Shown in pieces: positions 43,107 through 51,806 of a DNA stretch of 56,021 nucleotides. Both the position numbers and the translations under genes were made by a program. The notes under the pieces are model-generated. The model worked only from the letters and a program-made list of their open reading frames with translations. It did no database searches and was not told where the DNA came from. The stretch lies in NCBI GenBank assembly GCA_016876015.1, contig VGOD01000012.1, forward strand, positions 1 to 56,021, written 5' to 3'. The DNA is from Chloroflexota bacterium (GTDB taxonomy: Bacteria > Chloroflexota > Anaerolineae > CG2-30-64-16). Numbering within the stretch: position 1 is the stretch's first letter; each line of letters starts with the position of its first letter.

Positions 43107-44756
43107 GTGGTGTTTCGTCTTCGTGTGGTTCTGGCTATCATCATCCTTTCTCTCATCAGCGCGGGCTGCGCGCCGCTGGTCCAACCGCCTGCACCATCGG
43201 CGCAGCCAACGGAAGCCGTCGCGCCCGCGGCCCCCGCCCCCGAAGGTGCGCCGCCCGCGTCCGGCGGCGTGCTGGTGCGCGCTATGACCTCGGAGCCGGC
43301 CACGATTGACCCGCAGGGCGCGCCGAGCTCGGGCCTGAGCCTGGTGCTGCCCTATTTGTTCGACACCTTGGTGGTGCGCGACACCGATAACCGGCTGCTG
43401 CCGCTGCTGGCCGAGACGTGGGAGGTCGCGGCGGACGGCAAGGCGATCACCGTGACCCTGCGATCGGGCGTCACCTTCCACGACGGCGGCTCGCTGAACG
43501 CGGACGCAGTGCGCCTGACCTTCGAGCGCTTCAAGGCGAAGGGCGCGAAGTCGCCGATCTACGGCGGCATCCAGCAGATCGCAGGGGTCGAGGCGGTCGG
43601 CGACCTGACCGTGCGCTTCACCTTCAAAGAGCCGGCCGCCAACTTTTGGAGCACCATTTCCATGCCCTACGCAGCCATCCTCAGCCCGGCGTCCATGGCG
43701 AAGGCCGCGACCGACGACAAGGCGCCCCTGGTGGGCACAGGGCCGTTCACCCTGGGCGAGTGGCAGGCGGGCCAGGCCATTACCCTACTGCGCAACGAGG
43801 CCTACGCCTGGGGGCCGGAGATGGTCGAGAACCGCCGCGCGCCTTATCTGGAAAAGACGGTGTTCAAGGTAATCCCCGATGCCGCCACGCAGCTCGCTGC
43901 GCTCCAGGCGGGCGAGGTGGATGTCATCTTCGTCAACAACCCGGATCACCTGAGCAAGCTCCGACAGGATCCCAGCATCCAGCTTCAGGAAGCAGTCCTC
44001 AACAGCCTGATCTACCTGGGCTTCAACACCAAGAAAGCGCCGTTCGACGATCCGCAGGTGCGCCGGGCGCTGGCCCATGCCGTGAATAAGGACGAAATCC
44101 TGGAGCTGGCGTTGGGCGGGGTGGGGGTCAAGGCGTTTGCGCCCTTGCCGCCGACGCTGCCAGGTTTCGACCCGTCGCTGGCCGAACATGAGCTGACCTA
44201 CGATCCGGCCCGGGCGCAGGCATTGTTGGCCGAAGCGGGCTTCGCCAGGGGCGGCGACGGCGCGTGGACGAAGGGCAGGCAGCCGCTCAAGACCGTGCTG
44301 CTCACCTCCAACCGGGCGCCCAACGACGCCATCGCCGCGTTGCTGCAAAGCCAGCTCAAAGCAATCGGCGTGCCGGCGGAGATCCAGCAGCTCGACAGCA
44401 AGGCCGTGATGGAGGCGACGGCCGCAGGCAAGTTCGACCTGTTGCTTTGGCGCTATGACTGGAACGACCCCGACGCGCTCAACATCTACCTCGGCTCCGG
44501 CCGGATCGGCAGCACCAACCGGGTGGCCTACAGCAATCCGGCCGTAGACAAGCTGCTGGCGCAGGGCGCCCGCGAGCTGGATGAAACCAAACGCGCCGCG
44601 CTCTACGTCGAGGCGCAAAAGCTGATCCTGGCGGATGCGCCGTGGCAGCCGCTCTATGTGCCGCTGGATGTGTTGGCATTCAACACGCGCGTCCAGGGCG
44701 CGCAGGTCGGCTACATGGGCCGGCTGTTGCTCAACGACGCGCAGGTGACGCGATAG
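43107..44756 (+). CDS. Family 5 peptide/nickel-type binding lipoprotein
   Basis: The 549-residue lipoprotein has a signal with lipobox ISAGC, a Pro/Ala-rich linker and a DppA/OppA-type fold. Its landmarks are MTSEPATIDPQGAPSSGLSL and AETWEVAADGKAITVTLRSG near the start and WQPLYVPLDVLAFNTRVQGA near the end. It captures a peptide, metal chelate or similar ligand outside the cell. I take GTG at 43107 (or 43110), because AAGGAGG ends five to eight bases before; the in-frame ATG at 43077 lies in the repeat edge. Two permease genes follow after a palindrome. No ATPase gene is present. Confidence 0.9.
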   Translation: MVFRLRVVLAIIILSLISAGCAPLVQPPAPSAQPTEAVAPAAPAPEGAPPASGGVLVRAMTSEPATIDPQGAPSSGLSLVLPYLFDTLVVRDTDNRLLPLLAETWEVAADGKAITVTLRSGVTFHDGGSLNADAVRLTFERFKAKGAKSPIYGGIQQIAGVEAVGDLTVRFTFKEPAANFWSTISMPYAAILSPASMAKAATDDKAPLVGTGPFTLGEWQAGQAITLLRNEAYAWGPEMVENRRAPYLEKTVFKVIPDAATQLAALQAGEVDVIFVNNPDHLSKLRQDPSIQLQEAVLNSLIYLGFNTKKAPFDDPQVRRALAHAVNKDEILELALGGVGVKAFAPLPPTLPGFDPSLAEHELTYDPARAQALLAEAGFARGGDGAWTKGRQPLKTVLLTSNRAPNDAIAALLQSQLKAIGVPAEIQQLDSKAVMEATAAGKFDLLLWRYDWNDPDALNIYLGSGRIGSTNRVAYSNPAVDKLLAQGARELDETKRAALYVEAQKLILADAPWQPLYVPLDVLAFNTRVQGAQVGYMGRLLLNDAQVTR

Positions 44757-44780
44757 AGGCAACGAACAAACGCATTCACT

Positions 44781-44841
44781 GGATTCGAGGCTTCAGCCGG
44801 TCGGTTTGGTAATGTAAAAAACCGGCTAAAGCCTCTAGTCC
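44781..44841. repeat. Dispersed palindrome, copy D
   Basis: GGATTCGAGGCTTCAGCCGGT and ACCGGCTAAAGCCTCTAGTCC. It separates the binding protein from its first permease, the position where operons often need lower downstream expression. Confidence 0.88.
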
Positions 44842-44875
44842 AGCACCGTAATGAACAGAGCACAAGCTAAATCTC

Positions 44876-45808
44876 ATGATCCTCCCCTACATCGCCCGCC
44901 GGGTGGCCGGCTCGCTGGCCGTGCTGCTGGCCGTCAGCCTGATCGTCTTCCTGGCGCTAGGCGCGACGCCAGGGGACGCGGCTGCGGCCATGGCCGGCGA
45001 CAGCGCCTCGGCGGAGCAACTGGCAGCCCTGCGCGCCGAGCTGGGCCTGGATCGGACGCCCCTGGCGCGCTATGCCGCGTTCCTGGGGGGCCTTGCCACG
45101 CGCGGCGACCTGGGCCGCTCGCTGGTGGGCGGCCGGCCGGTGATGGCGCTTGTGCTGGAGCGGCTGCCCTACACGGCGGCCCTGGCGCTGGCTGCGGTGA
45201 TGCTGGCCGCCCTCCTCGGTGGGGCGGGGGGCGCACTGGCCGCGCTGCGTTCCGGCACACTCCTGGACACGACGGTGATGGCGGGCGCGGCGCTCGGCGT
45301 CGCCGTCCCCACTTTCTGGAGCGGCCTGCTGCTGATCCTCCTCTTTTCGCTCCACCTGCGCTGGCTGCCTGTGACCGGCGCCGACGGCCCGGCGCACCTG
45401 ATCCTGCCGGCGGCCACACTGGCGCTGCCGACTGCGGCCGCGGTGGCGCGGCTGGTGCGCAGCGGCCTGCTCGATGTGCTGGACGCAGACTATGTCCGCA
45501 CCGCCCACGCCAAAGGGCTGACCGCCGAGCGCGTCGTGACGCGTCACGTGCTGCGCAACGGTTTGATCCCGGCGACCGCAGTGTTGGGCCTGCAGCTCGG
45601 CCACCTGCTGGGGGGCGCGTTCATCGTGGAGACCATCTTCGGCTGGCCCGGCCTGGGCCGCCTGACGGTGCAGGCCATCTTCGACCGCGACGAACCGGTG
45701 GTGCTCGGCGCGGTGTTGGCGGCGGCGACGATGTATCTTCTGGTGAACCTATGCGTAGATTTGGCGCACGGCTGGCTCGACCCGCGCGTGGGCCGGGAGG
45801 CGATCTAA
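44876..45808 (+). CDS. ABC transporter permease, DppB type
   Basis: The 310-residue membrane protein has the DppB layout: N-terminal IARRVAGSLAVLLAVSLIVF, LGLDRTPLARYAAFLG and the EAA loop TAHAKGLTAERVVTRHVLRN (about 207-226). It ends in the typical DLAHGWLDPRVGREAI. Its stop codon overlaps the start of the next permease by one base (TAATG). Ala/Gly content is high, as in its partner. Confidence 0.92.
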   Translation: MILPYIARRVAGSLAVLLAVSLIVFLALGATPGDAAAAMAGDSASAEQLAALRAELGLDRTPLARYAAFLGGLATRGDLGRSLVGGRPVMALVLERLPYTAALALAAVMLAALLGGAGGALAALRSGTLLDTTVMAGAALGVAVPTFWSGLLLILLFSLHLRWLPVTGADGPAHLILPAATLALPTAAAVARLVRSGLLDVLDADYVRTAHAKGLTAERVVTRHVLRNGLIPATAVLGLQLGHLLGGAFIVETIFGWPGLGRLTVQAIFDRDEPVVLGAVLAAATMYLLVNLCVDLAHGWLDPRVGREAI

Positions 45809-46746
45809 TGCCCGTAGTGACGGCTTCAGCCGTCCGATCCGGCCCACAACAACTGAAGTCGCTACTACGAACCCCCACCGATGCCGGAAACCGGCCAAAG
45901 CCTGCATTACAGGCCACCGGGCGACGCGCCCCGCTGAGCCTGCTCGCCGGCGGTCTGCTCGTGGCGCTGGCGCTGTGCGCGGCCGTGGCGGCGCCGCTGA
46001 TCGCGCCGTATGCGCCGGAGCAAGTGCGCGCTGGGCCGCGTCTGGCGCCACCCAGCGCGGCGCACCTGTTCGGCACCGACGCCTTGGGCCGCGATGGGTT
46101 CAGTCGCGTGCTCTTCGGCGCGACGATTGCGGCGCAGGCCGCCATTGCGGGCATGGGGATCGCGGCGCTGCTCGGCATCCCAGCCGGCCTGCTGGCCGGC
46201 TACCGCGGGGGCTGGCTTGATCGCGCGTTATCGCGCGGTGTAGACGTCTGGCTGGCGTTTCCGGGCTTGCTGCTGGCGTTGGTCGTGGTGGCGCGGCTGG
46301 GGCCTTCACTGTCGAATGCCATCATTGCGGTCGGCCTGCTCGGCGCGCCGGGCTTCTTCCGCCTGACGCGCAGCCTGGCCCTGTCGACGCGGCGCATGGC
46401 GTATGTCGAAGCGGCCGAGGCGGTCGGCTGCAGCGAAGGACGCGTCCTGCTGCGTCACATCCTGCCGAACCTGGCCTCATCGCTGATCGTCTTCGCCACG
46501 ATGCGCGCCGGCACGGCCATCCTGGCCGTCGGCGGGCTGAGCTTCGTCGGCCTGGGCGCGCAACTGCCCAGCCCGGAATGGGGCGCGCTGCTGGCCGCCG
46601 GCCGGTCGCACATGGACACTGCGCCCTGGCTGGCAATCTACCCCGGCCTGAGCCTGACGTTGACGGTGGTGGGGTTGAACCTGCTCGGCGACGGGCTGCG
46701 TGACCTGTGGGATGGCGGGCGCTGCCCGAAGAAGCGATACGCTTGA
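45808..46746 (+). CDS. ABC transporter permease, DppC type, with a repeat-encoded N-terminus
   Basis: The 312-residue protein pairs with DppB. It shows FGTDALGRDGFSRVLFGATI and the EAA loop EAAEAVGCSEGRVLLRHILP (about 190-215). The first 40 or so residues (VTASAVRSGPQQLKSLLRTP onwards) are not family-like and come from a palindromic repeat at 45813-45869, which begins right after the ATG. The first helix starts near residue 43. The start overlaps the dppB stop (TAATG). The C-terminus RCPKKRYA follows a conserved LLGDGLRDLWD. Confidence 0.88.
   Translation: MPVVTASAVRSGPQQLKSLLRTPTDAGNRPKPALQATGRRAPLSLLAGGLLVALALCAAVAAPLIAPYAPEQVRAGPRLAPPSAAHLFGTDALGRDGFSRVLFGATIAAQAAIAGMGIAALLGIPAGLLAGYRGGWLDRALSRGVDVWLAFPGLLLALVVVARLGPSLSNAIIAVGLLGAPGFFRLTRSLALSTRRMAYVEAAEAVGCSEGRVLLRHILPNLASSLIVFATMRAGTAILAVGGLSFVGLGAQLPSPEWGALLAAGRSHMDTAPWLAIYPGLSLTLTVVGLNLLGDGLRDLWDGGRCPKKRYA
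45813..45869. repeat. Palindromic repeat that forms the dppC N-terminus
   Basis: CGTAGTGACGGCTTCAG (45813-45829) is matched, with several mismatches, by CTGAAGTCGCTACTACG (45853-45869). This GTAGTGACGGCTTCAGCCG type differs from copies A-D but shares the GGCTTCAGCCG core. It keeps the permease frame open. Confidence 0.7.
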
Positions 46747-46779
46747 ATGTCGCCTGGCGGCTATTTTGGAGATATGCTT

Positions 46780-47505
46780 ATGCAAACTTTGTTCGTGGTC
46801 ATTCCTTTTGTTTCGAGCCTGATCAGTTTCATCTTCGCTGGCCTGCTCTTCCGGCGCTACCTGACCCGCCGCCGCGCCCACCTGCTGCTCTGGGGCATCG
46901 GCATGGTGATGTACGGCATCGGTGGCTTTTGCGAAGGGTACTACGGCGCCTTCGGTTGGAACCCGTTGATCTTCCGGCTGTGGTATCTTTTCGGGGCCAT
47001 GCTGGTGGCGGCATGGTTGGGGCAGGGCACGGCCTATCTGCTGATGAAACGCAAGTGGGCTTATGCGCTGATGGCGATCCTTGGTCTGGCGTCCCTCTAC
47101 GGCGCATATCGGGTGTTCGGCGCACAGCTCGACCCGGCGGCGATGGGCGGCAGCCTGCACACCGGCAGCGAGTTGAGCGGCAAGGCCATCGTTTCCGGCG
47201 GCGTCCGCACGCTCACGCCGTTCTTCAACCTGTACGGCACGCTCTTGTTGGTGGGCGGCGCTATCTACTCGGCCTGGATCTTCTGGCGCAAACGCATCCT
47301 GTTGCATCGGGTCATCGGCAACGTGCTGATCGCGGCCGGCGCGCTGATGCCCGCGTTCGGTGGCTCATTCTCGCGGCTGGGGATCAGCGGCGCGCTGTAC
47401 ATCAGCGAGCTGCTGGGCGCGATCCTGCTGTTTGCGGGCTTCCTGCGCGCGACGACGCCCATGCAGTCCGGCGAACGTGCAACGCCCGGCCGCCAGTTGC
47501 CATAG
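46780..47505 (+). CDS. Seven-helix membrane protein of unknown function
   Basis: The 241-residue protein has about seven hydrophobic segments, a short N-terminus (MQTLFVVIPFVSSLISFIFA) and conserved-looking polar spots in helices (WGIGMVMYGIGGFCEGYYGA, RLWYLFGAMLVAAWLGQGTA). I do not recognise a named family. I prefer the ATG at 46780 (TTGGAG eight bases upstream) over 46774 and 46747. It follows the DppC stop by 33 bases and its end is convergent with the iron ATPase gene. Confidence 0.72.
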   Translation: MQTLFVVIPFVSSLISFIFAGLLFRRYLTRRRAHLLLWGIGMVMYGIGGFCEGYYGAFGWNPLIFRLWYLFGAMLVAAWLGQGTAYLLMKRKWAYALMAILGLASLYGAYRVFGAQLDPAAMGGSLHTGSELSGKAIVSGGVRTLTPFFNLYGTLLLVGGAIYSAWIFWRKRILLHRVIGNVLIAAGALMPAFGGSFSRLGISGALYISELLGAILLFAGFLRATTPMQSGERATPGRQLP

Positions 47506-47532
47506 AGACGCCGCGGGCGGCAAGGCGGGAGC

Positions 47533-48594
47533 TCACCCCGCGCCGCCCACCCCCTGGCCCGCGCTGAACACAGCCAGCGGATGTCCGGCGTTGACATAGA
47601 CGCGCACCCGCGTGCCGCTGGGCTGTATTTCGGTGTGCGGCCGGTGGGCGTGGAGGATCTGCCCGTCGTCCAGCCGCAACCGGTAAAGGTTGAACGCGCC
47701 GCGGAAGAAACGCTCGCTGATGACGCCGTTGCCCGGCTCGCCCACCTCGAAGCTCACATCGTCCTCGCGCAGGGCGACCTCCACCGCCGCGCCGGGGGGC
47801 AGGGGCGAAGGTTGCGACGCCAGGCCCAGCGCGGTCTCGATGCCCCCGGCCGTGACCCTGCCCAGCAGGAAATCGCTGTTCCCCATGAATTCGGCCACGA
47901 AACGGGTCGCGGGGGCCTGAAAAATCTGTTCGGCCGCGCCGAGCTGTTGGAGCTGCCCGCGCTGGAACACCCCCAGGCGATCCCCCATGTAGAGCGCCTC
48001 TTCCTGGTCGTGGGTCACGAACACCGCGGTGACTTGCCTGGCCTTCAGGATCGCGCGTACCTGTTGGCGCACTTCGCCCCGCAGGTCGGCGTCCAGGCTG
48101 CTGAACGGCTCATCCATCAGCACCAACAGCGGGCATGGGGCCAGCGCACGGGCCAACGCCACCCGCTGGCGCTCGCCGCCGGACAGCGCGTGCGGATAGC
48201 GCCGGTGCAGGCACGCCAGTCCCACCAGTTCGAGCATTTCGCCGGTCGTCGCCCGGATTTGGCCGGCCGGCCGGCCCCGCAGCCCAAACGCCACGTTCTG
48301 TTCCACGGTCAGGTGTGGGAACAGGGCGTGATCCTGAAACACCATGCCCACCTGGCGCTGCTCTGGCGGGGTGAAGGTGTGCGCGCCGGCGACGAGCCGG
48401 CCGTTCAGGCGAATCTCGCCGCGGTCGGGGCGCTCCAGGCCGGCGATCAGCCGGAGCGTGGTCGTCTTGCCGCAGCCGCTGGGGCCGACCAATGCCAGGA
48501 TTGCGCCATGATCCAGGGTGAACGAGACCCGATCCACCGCGGGCGGTTCCTCGCGGCCGAAACCTTTGGTCAGGTCGTGAACTTCCAGCATCAT
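47533..48594 (-). CDS. Ferric iron ABC transporter ATPase (FbpC-like)
   Basis: The 353-residue ATPase has Walker A GPSGCGKTTTLRLIAG, Q-loop MVFQDHALFPHLTVEQN, signature LSGGERQRVALARAL, Walker B VLMDEPFSSLDA and H-loop VFVTHDQEEA. A C-terminal TOBE half extends to the end. It belongs with the 560-residue permease upstream, whose stop overlaps its start (ATGATGA), so either of two ATGs (48594, 48591) may be used. It powers Fe3+ uptake in this operon. Confidence 0.9.
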   Translation of the reverse strand: MMLEVHDLTKGFGREEPPAVDRVSFTLDHGAILALVGPSGCGKTTTLRLIAGLERPDRGEIRLNGRLVAGAHTFTPPEQRQVGMVFQDHALFPHLTVEQNVAFGLRGRPAGQIRATTGEMLELVGLACLHRRYPHALSGGERQRVALARALAPCPLLVLMDEPFSSLDADLRGEVRQQVRAILKARQVTAVFVTHDQEEALYMGDRLGVFQRGQLQQLGAAEQIFQAPATRFVAEFMGNSDFLLGRVTAGGIETALGLASQPSPLPPGAAVEVALREDDVSFEVGEPGNGVISERFFRGAFNLYRLRLDDGQILHAHRPHTEIQPSGTRVRVYVNAGHPLAVFSAGQGVGGAG

Positions 48595-50273
48595 CTTCTC
48601 CCCTGTTCCCGGCGCAGCAGGAAAGCCAGCGGCGCCACAGAGAGCAGCACGAGCAACAGCGCGGCGGGCGCGGCCTGCATGTAGAACCCATCTTCCGCCC
48701 AAATCCAGACGCGCACGGCCAGCGTGTCGAATCCGGCCGGCCGCAGCAGGAGCGTGGCCGGCAGCTCTTTGAGTGAGGTCAGAAAGACCAGCGCGCCGCC
48801 CGCCAGCAGGCCGGGCAAGATCAACGGCAGCGTGACCTGGAGCAGCGTTTGCAACGCTGTGCGCCCCAGCGTGCGCGCCGCTTCTTCCAGGGAGGGGGCC
48901 AACTGGCTCAGGGCCGACTCGCTGGCGCGCGTCGCCTGGGGCATGTAACGCAAGACGTAGGCGACGACCACCACCAGCGGGGTCGCATAGAGGAACGGCA
49001 GGAACCGATTGACCAGCAGCACCAGGCTGAGGGCGATGACCACGCCGGGGATGGCGTAGCCCACCTGGCAAGTGCGCGAGATGAAGCGCGCAAGCCGGCC
49101 CGGCGCGCGCGCGGCCAGCAGTCCCACGGGCAGCGAGAGCGTCACCGCCAGCAACGCGGCCAGGCCCGAGCTCCACAGGCTGTTCCAGACGAATCCTCCG
49201 AAGCCCTGCGAGCCGGTGCGCACGACGGCGGCCAGCATCGCCGGATCGGTCACCGCGGCCACGCTCCAGGCGAGCAACACGGCAACCGGCACGAGCAGGC
49301 TGGCGAAAACCGCCGCCGCCGCGACCGCAAACCCCGCGGCGCGCCACCGGCCCAGGGCCAGGGGCGGCGCGGGGCGCCAGCCGCTCTCCATCTGCGTGAA
49401 GCGCGCCCGGCCCTGGGCGCGCAACTCGGCCCACAAGATCGCCACCGCCAGGGCGACCAGCACGCCGCTCAAGACCGCGGCGGCCGACCGGTCGTAGCGC
49501 CCCGCCAACTGCACGAAGATCGCCGATGAGAAGGTTTCGTAGCGCAGCAGCGCCACTGTGCCATATTCGGCCAGCACGTCCAGCGCCACCAGCAAGGCGC
49601 CGGCGGTCAGCCCCGGCCGCAGCGCGGGCAGCGTGACCTCCCACAGCGTGCGCCACGGGCTACGGCCCAGGGTGCGGGCGGATTCCTCCAGCGAGGCGTG
49701 CAGCGAGCGGAACGCTGCGCCGCTCAACAGGTAGACATAAGGATAGCTGAACAGCGTCAGGATGAAGGCCGCGCCCCAAAACCCCAACGGGCTGGGGGCG
49801 GCGACCGGCCGGCCGGCCAACTCGGCCAGCAGTTGCGGGATCACCCCGCCGCGCGGGCGCAGCAGCGCCAGGTGTACGATCCCGCCGATATAGGCCGGGA
49901 TCGCCAGCGGCAGCGCCAACAGCCAGCGGAAGACGCCGCGGCCGGGCAGATCGGTGCGTTCGGTGAGCCAGGCCATGCTCACGCCGAGCGCCAGCGCGCC
50001 GGACGTGACCGCAACGGCCAAGCCGAGCGTATTGCCCAACAGATACCCGATGCGCGCTTGCAGCAGACGCCGCCACACTTCGGGATCGGCCGCGGCCGCG
50101 CGCAGCGCGATATAGAACAGTGGAATGGCGGCGAAGCCGGCCACCAGCCCCGCGGCCAGCGCCAGCCGCGGGCTGATGGCCGGCCAGCGCAGGGGCCACC
50201 TCACCCTCGGCCCCGCTCCTCGCAGGAGCGGGGGGGCTGTGGCGGGGGCCGGGGGCGTGGGCGCCGTTCTCAC
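48591..50273 (-). CDS. Fused ferric iron ABC permease (FbpB-like)
   Basis: The 560-residue protein is two permease units in one chain, as in FbpB and related Fe3+ importers. It has about 12 helices and two EAA loops, SLEESARTLGRSPWRTLWEV (about 215) and SLEEAARTLGRTALQTLLQV (about 480). The GTG start at 50273 overlaps the binding-protein stop (GTGA); frames that open further upstream lie inside the binding protein gene. The N-terminal 35 residues are Pro/Arg-rich before the first helix. Confidence 0.9.
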   Translation of the reverse strand: MRTAPTPPAPATAPPLLRGAGPRVRWPLRWPAISPRLALAAGLVAGFAAIPLFYIALRAAAADPEVWRRLLQARIGYLLGNTLGLAVAVTSGALALGVSMAWLTERTDLPGRGVFRWLLALPLAIPAYIGGIVHLALLRPRGGVIPQLLAELAGRPVAAPSPLGFWGAAFILTLFSYPYVYLLSGAAFRSLHASLEESARTLGRSPWRTLWEVTLPALRPGLTAGALLVALDVLAEYGTVALLRYETFSSAIFVQLAGRYDRSAAAVLSGVLVALAVAILWAELRAQGRARFTQMESGWRPAPPLALGRWRAAGFAVAAAAVFASLLVPVAVLLAWSVAAVTDPAMLAAVVRTGSQGFGGFVWNSLWSSGLAALLAVTLSLPVGLLAARAPGRLARFISRTCQVGYAIPGVVIALSLVLLVNRFLPFLYATPLVVVVAYVLRYMPQATRASESALSQLAPSLEEAARTLGRTALQTLLQVTLPLILPGLLAGGALVFLTSLKELPATLLLRPAGFDTLAVRVWIWAEDGFYMQAAPAALLLVLLSVAPLAFLLRREQGRR

Positions 50274-51310
50274 GGCAGGGCGACCTTCTCCAACAGCGCG
50301 AAGGTCGCGTCGAAGGCGGCCGTGGCCTGGATCATGTCCACCTGCGCGAGCCGGACCGCAGTCAAGGGTTGCACTTCGGGGCGCAACGCCACGCCGGGCA
50401 GGAGGGGATACTCGTAGTTCAGCTCCGCGAAGAGCTTTTGCCCTTCGGCCGAGATGAGGAAATCCACGAAGGCCCGGGCTGCGGCGAGGTTGGGCGCACG
50501 GTTGACGACGCCGACCGCGGTCGCGTTGGTCAGCAGGCCCATCTGCCCCTCGCCCTGATCGGGGAACACGACGCCGACCTTGCTGCCCTCGGCCCGTTGC
50601 AGATGATAGTAGTAATGGTTCACCAGGCCGATGGCAAATTCGCCTGCGCCGACCGCCTTGCGCACGTCGGTGTGGCTGCCAAAGAACGTGACCTTGTTGT
50701 CGAGCATGCCGCGCAGCCACGCTTCGGTGGCCGGCTCGCCGAGCAGTTGGCGCATGCTGGCGACCTGCGCTTGCAGCGAGCCGTTGGTCGAGCCGGCCGC
50801 CGCGATCTGGCCGCGCCACTTGGGGTCGGTCAGCTCCAGCAGCGATTTAGGCGCGTCGGCGGCCGACACCCGGTCGGTGTTGTACATGATGACGCGCGCC
50901 CGCCGGGTGAGGCCCACCCACAGGTTGTCGGGCGGGACGAATTCGGCCGGGAGCCGTTCCGCGCCGGCGGGCCGATAGGCCTGGAACGCGCCCTGCCGCG
51001 CCAACGCCTGGATGGTGAACAGCTCGGTGGTGATGAAGAGATCGGCCTGCGGGTTGTTGCGTTCCTCCAGCAGGGCATTGGCTAACTGGCTGTTGCTGCC
51101 CGCTTTGAGCAGTACTTTGACTTCCGGCTGCCGCGCCTTGAACGCCTCGATCACCGGCTGGATCAGCGGCTCGGAACGGCCCGAATAGATGACCAGATTG
51201 CCGCTCAGCGCGGCGGCCGCGGCCGGCGGCTCGACAGCCGCCGGCGCCACGCAGCCGGTCAAAACAAACAGACACAGGGCGGCGGCAAGCAGGCTCCAAC
51301 GTAACGACAT
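50270..51310 (-). CDS. Ferric iron binding lipoprotein (FbpA/FutA-like, family 1)
   Basis: The 346-residue lipoprotein has a signal peptide with lipobox VLTGC, an Ala/Pro linker and the ferric-binding pattern NLVIYSGRSEPLIQPVIEAF. NHYYYHLQRAEG carries the tyrosine cluster typical of metal-site residues. It captures Fe3+ outside the membrane for the fused permease. ATG at 51310 has AGGAG upstream, and the longer frame is rejected. It is the first gene of the operon, downstream of a Fur-box-like palindrome (51372-51390), consistent with iron repression. Confidence 0.92.
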   Translation of the reverse strand: MSLRWSLLAAALCLFVLTGCVAPAAVEPPAAAAALSGNLVIYSGRSEPLIQPVIEAFKARQPEVKVLLKAGSNSQLANALLEERNNPQADLFITTELFTIQALARQGAFQAYRPAGAERLPAEFVPPDNLWVGLTRRARVIMYNTDRVSAADAPKSLLELTDPKWRGQIAAAGSTNGSLQAQVASMRQLLGEPATEAWLRGMLDNKVTFFGSHTDVRKAVGAGEFAIGLVNHYYYHLQRAEGSKVGVVFPDQGEGQMGLLTNATAVGVVNRAPNLAAARAFVDFLISAEGQKLFAELNYEYPLLPGVALRPEVQPLTAVRLAQVDMIQATAAFDATFALLEKVALP

Positions 51311-51371
51311 AGGTGTAACTCCTGGGATGCGGCAGCGCGCTGGCGGGGCGCTGGCAGTATCCAGCGCGCTA

Positions 51372-51390
51372 ATTGCAAATGATTCGCAAT
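51372..51390. promoter_or_regulatory. Fur-box-like palindrome
   Basis: ATTGCAAATGATTCGCAAT is a 19-bp imperfect palindrome (ATTGC/GCAAT ends, AAATGATT centre) much like Fur operators before iron-uptake genes. It lies about 62 bases upstream of the iron binding-protein start. Confidence 0.65.
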
Positions 51391-51486
51391 AATAATACTG
51401 CGGTCGCGGACAATCTACCAATGACCTCTATCATATTGTTCGATTTCTCGCTTACGTCCAGGAAGGACACTTGCCAGTACATGCGT

Positions 51487-51515
51487 TTGTCTACAGGTCT
51501 GATTTGGACTACAAT
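51487..51515 (+). promoter_or_regulatory. Promoter of the Type IIG remnant
   Basis: TTGTCT, 17 bases, TACAAT, in the same relation to the ATG (37 bases after the -10 box) as in the full gene at 29.7 kb. Confidence 0.65.
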
Positions 51516-51552
51516 AGGCGCGACCGTGATCTGATCACGCGGATGAGATTAC

Positions 51553-51801
51553 ATGCGCCCGCAACCCTTCCTGAAGAAATACCTGCACGACTTGGCCGAG
51601 ACCGCCCGGCGCGGGGATGCGCGTGAGGAGAGCTTTTACCCCGCGCTGAGCGGACCGCTGGCCGGCGTGGCCACGGCGATCGGCCGCGAGGCGGATCACG
51701 TCACCGCGCTCGGCCGCACGATTGTGATTCGGAAAGAAATTGATGCGCTGTACGGAACAGCCAAGGCCAGCGCCCTGGCTGAACTGATTCAGGATCGGTA
51801 G
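51553..51801 (+). pseudogene. Internally deleted Type IIG restriction-modification gene
   Basis: The 82-residue frame joins the first 50 residues of a Type IIG paralog (FLKKYLHDLAETARRGDARE, near-identical to the enzyme at 29752) directly to its last 30 (VTALGRTIVIRKEIDALYGT). About 960 residues, with methylase, most of the nuclease and the specificity domain, are gone. The junction lies in GTCACC, which in the intact paralog occurs at both deletion borders (29899-29904 and 32793-32798). The promoter and frame remain intact, so a short peptide could be made. No enzyme activity is expected. Confidence 0.88.
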
Positions 51802-51806
51802 GCGTG

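Noticed and set aside
44851..45807. Open frame of more than 300 codons over the DppB gene, joined to DppC
   Set aside because: Arg/Gly/Pro-rich shadow of the dppB frame; the family features start after 45808.
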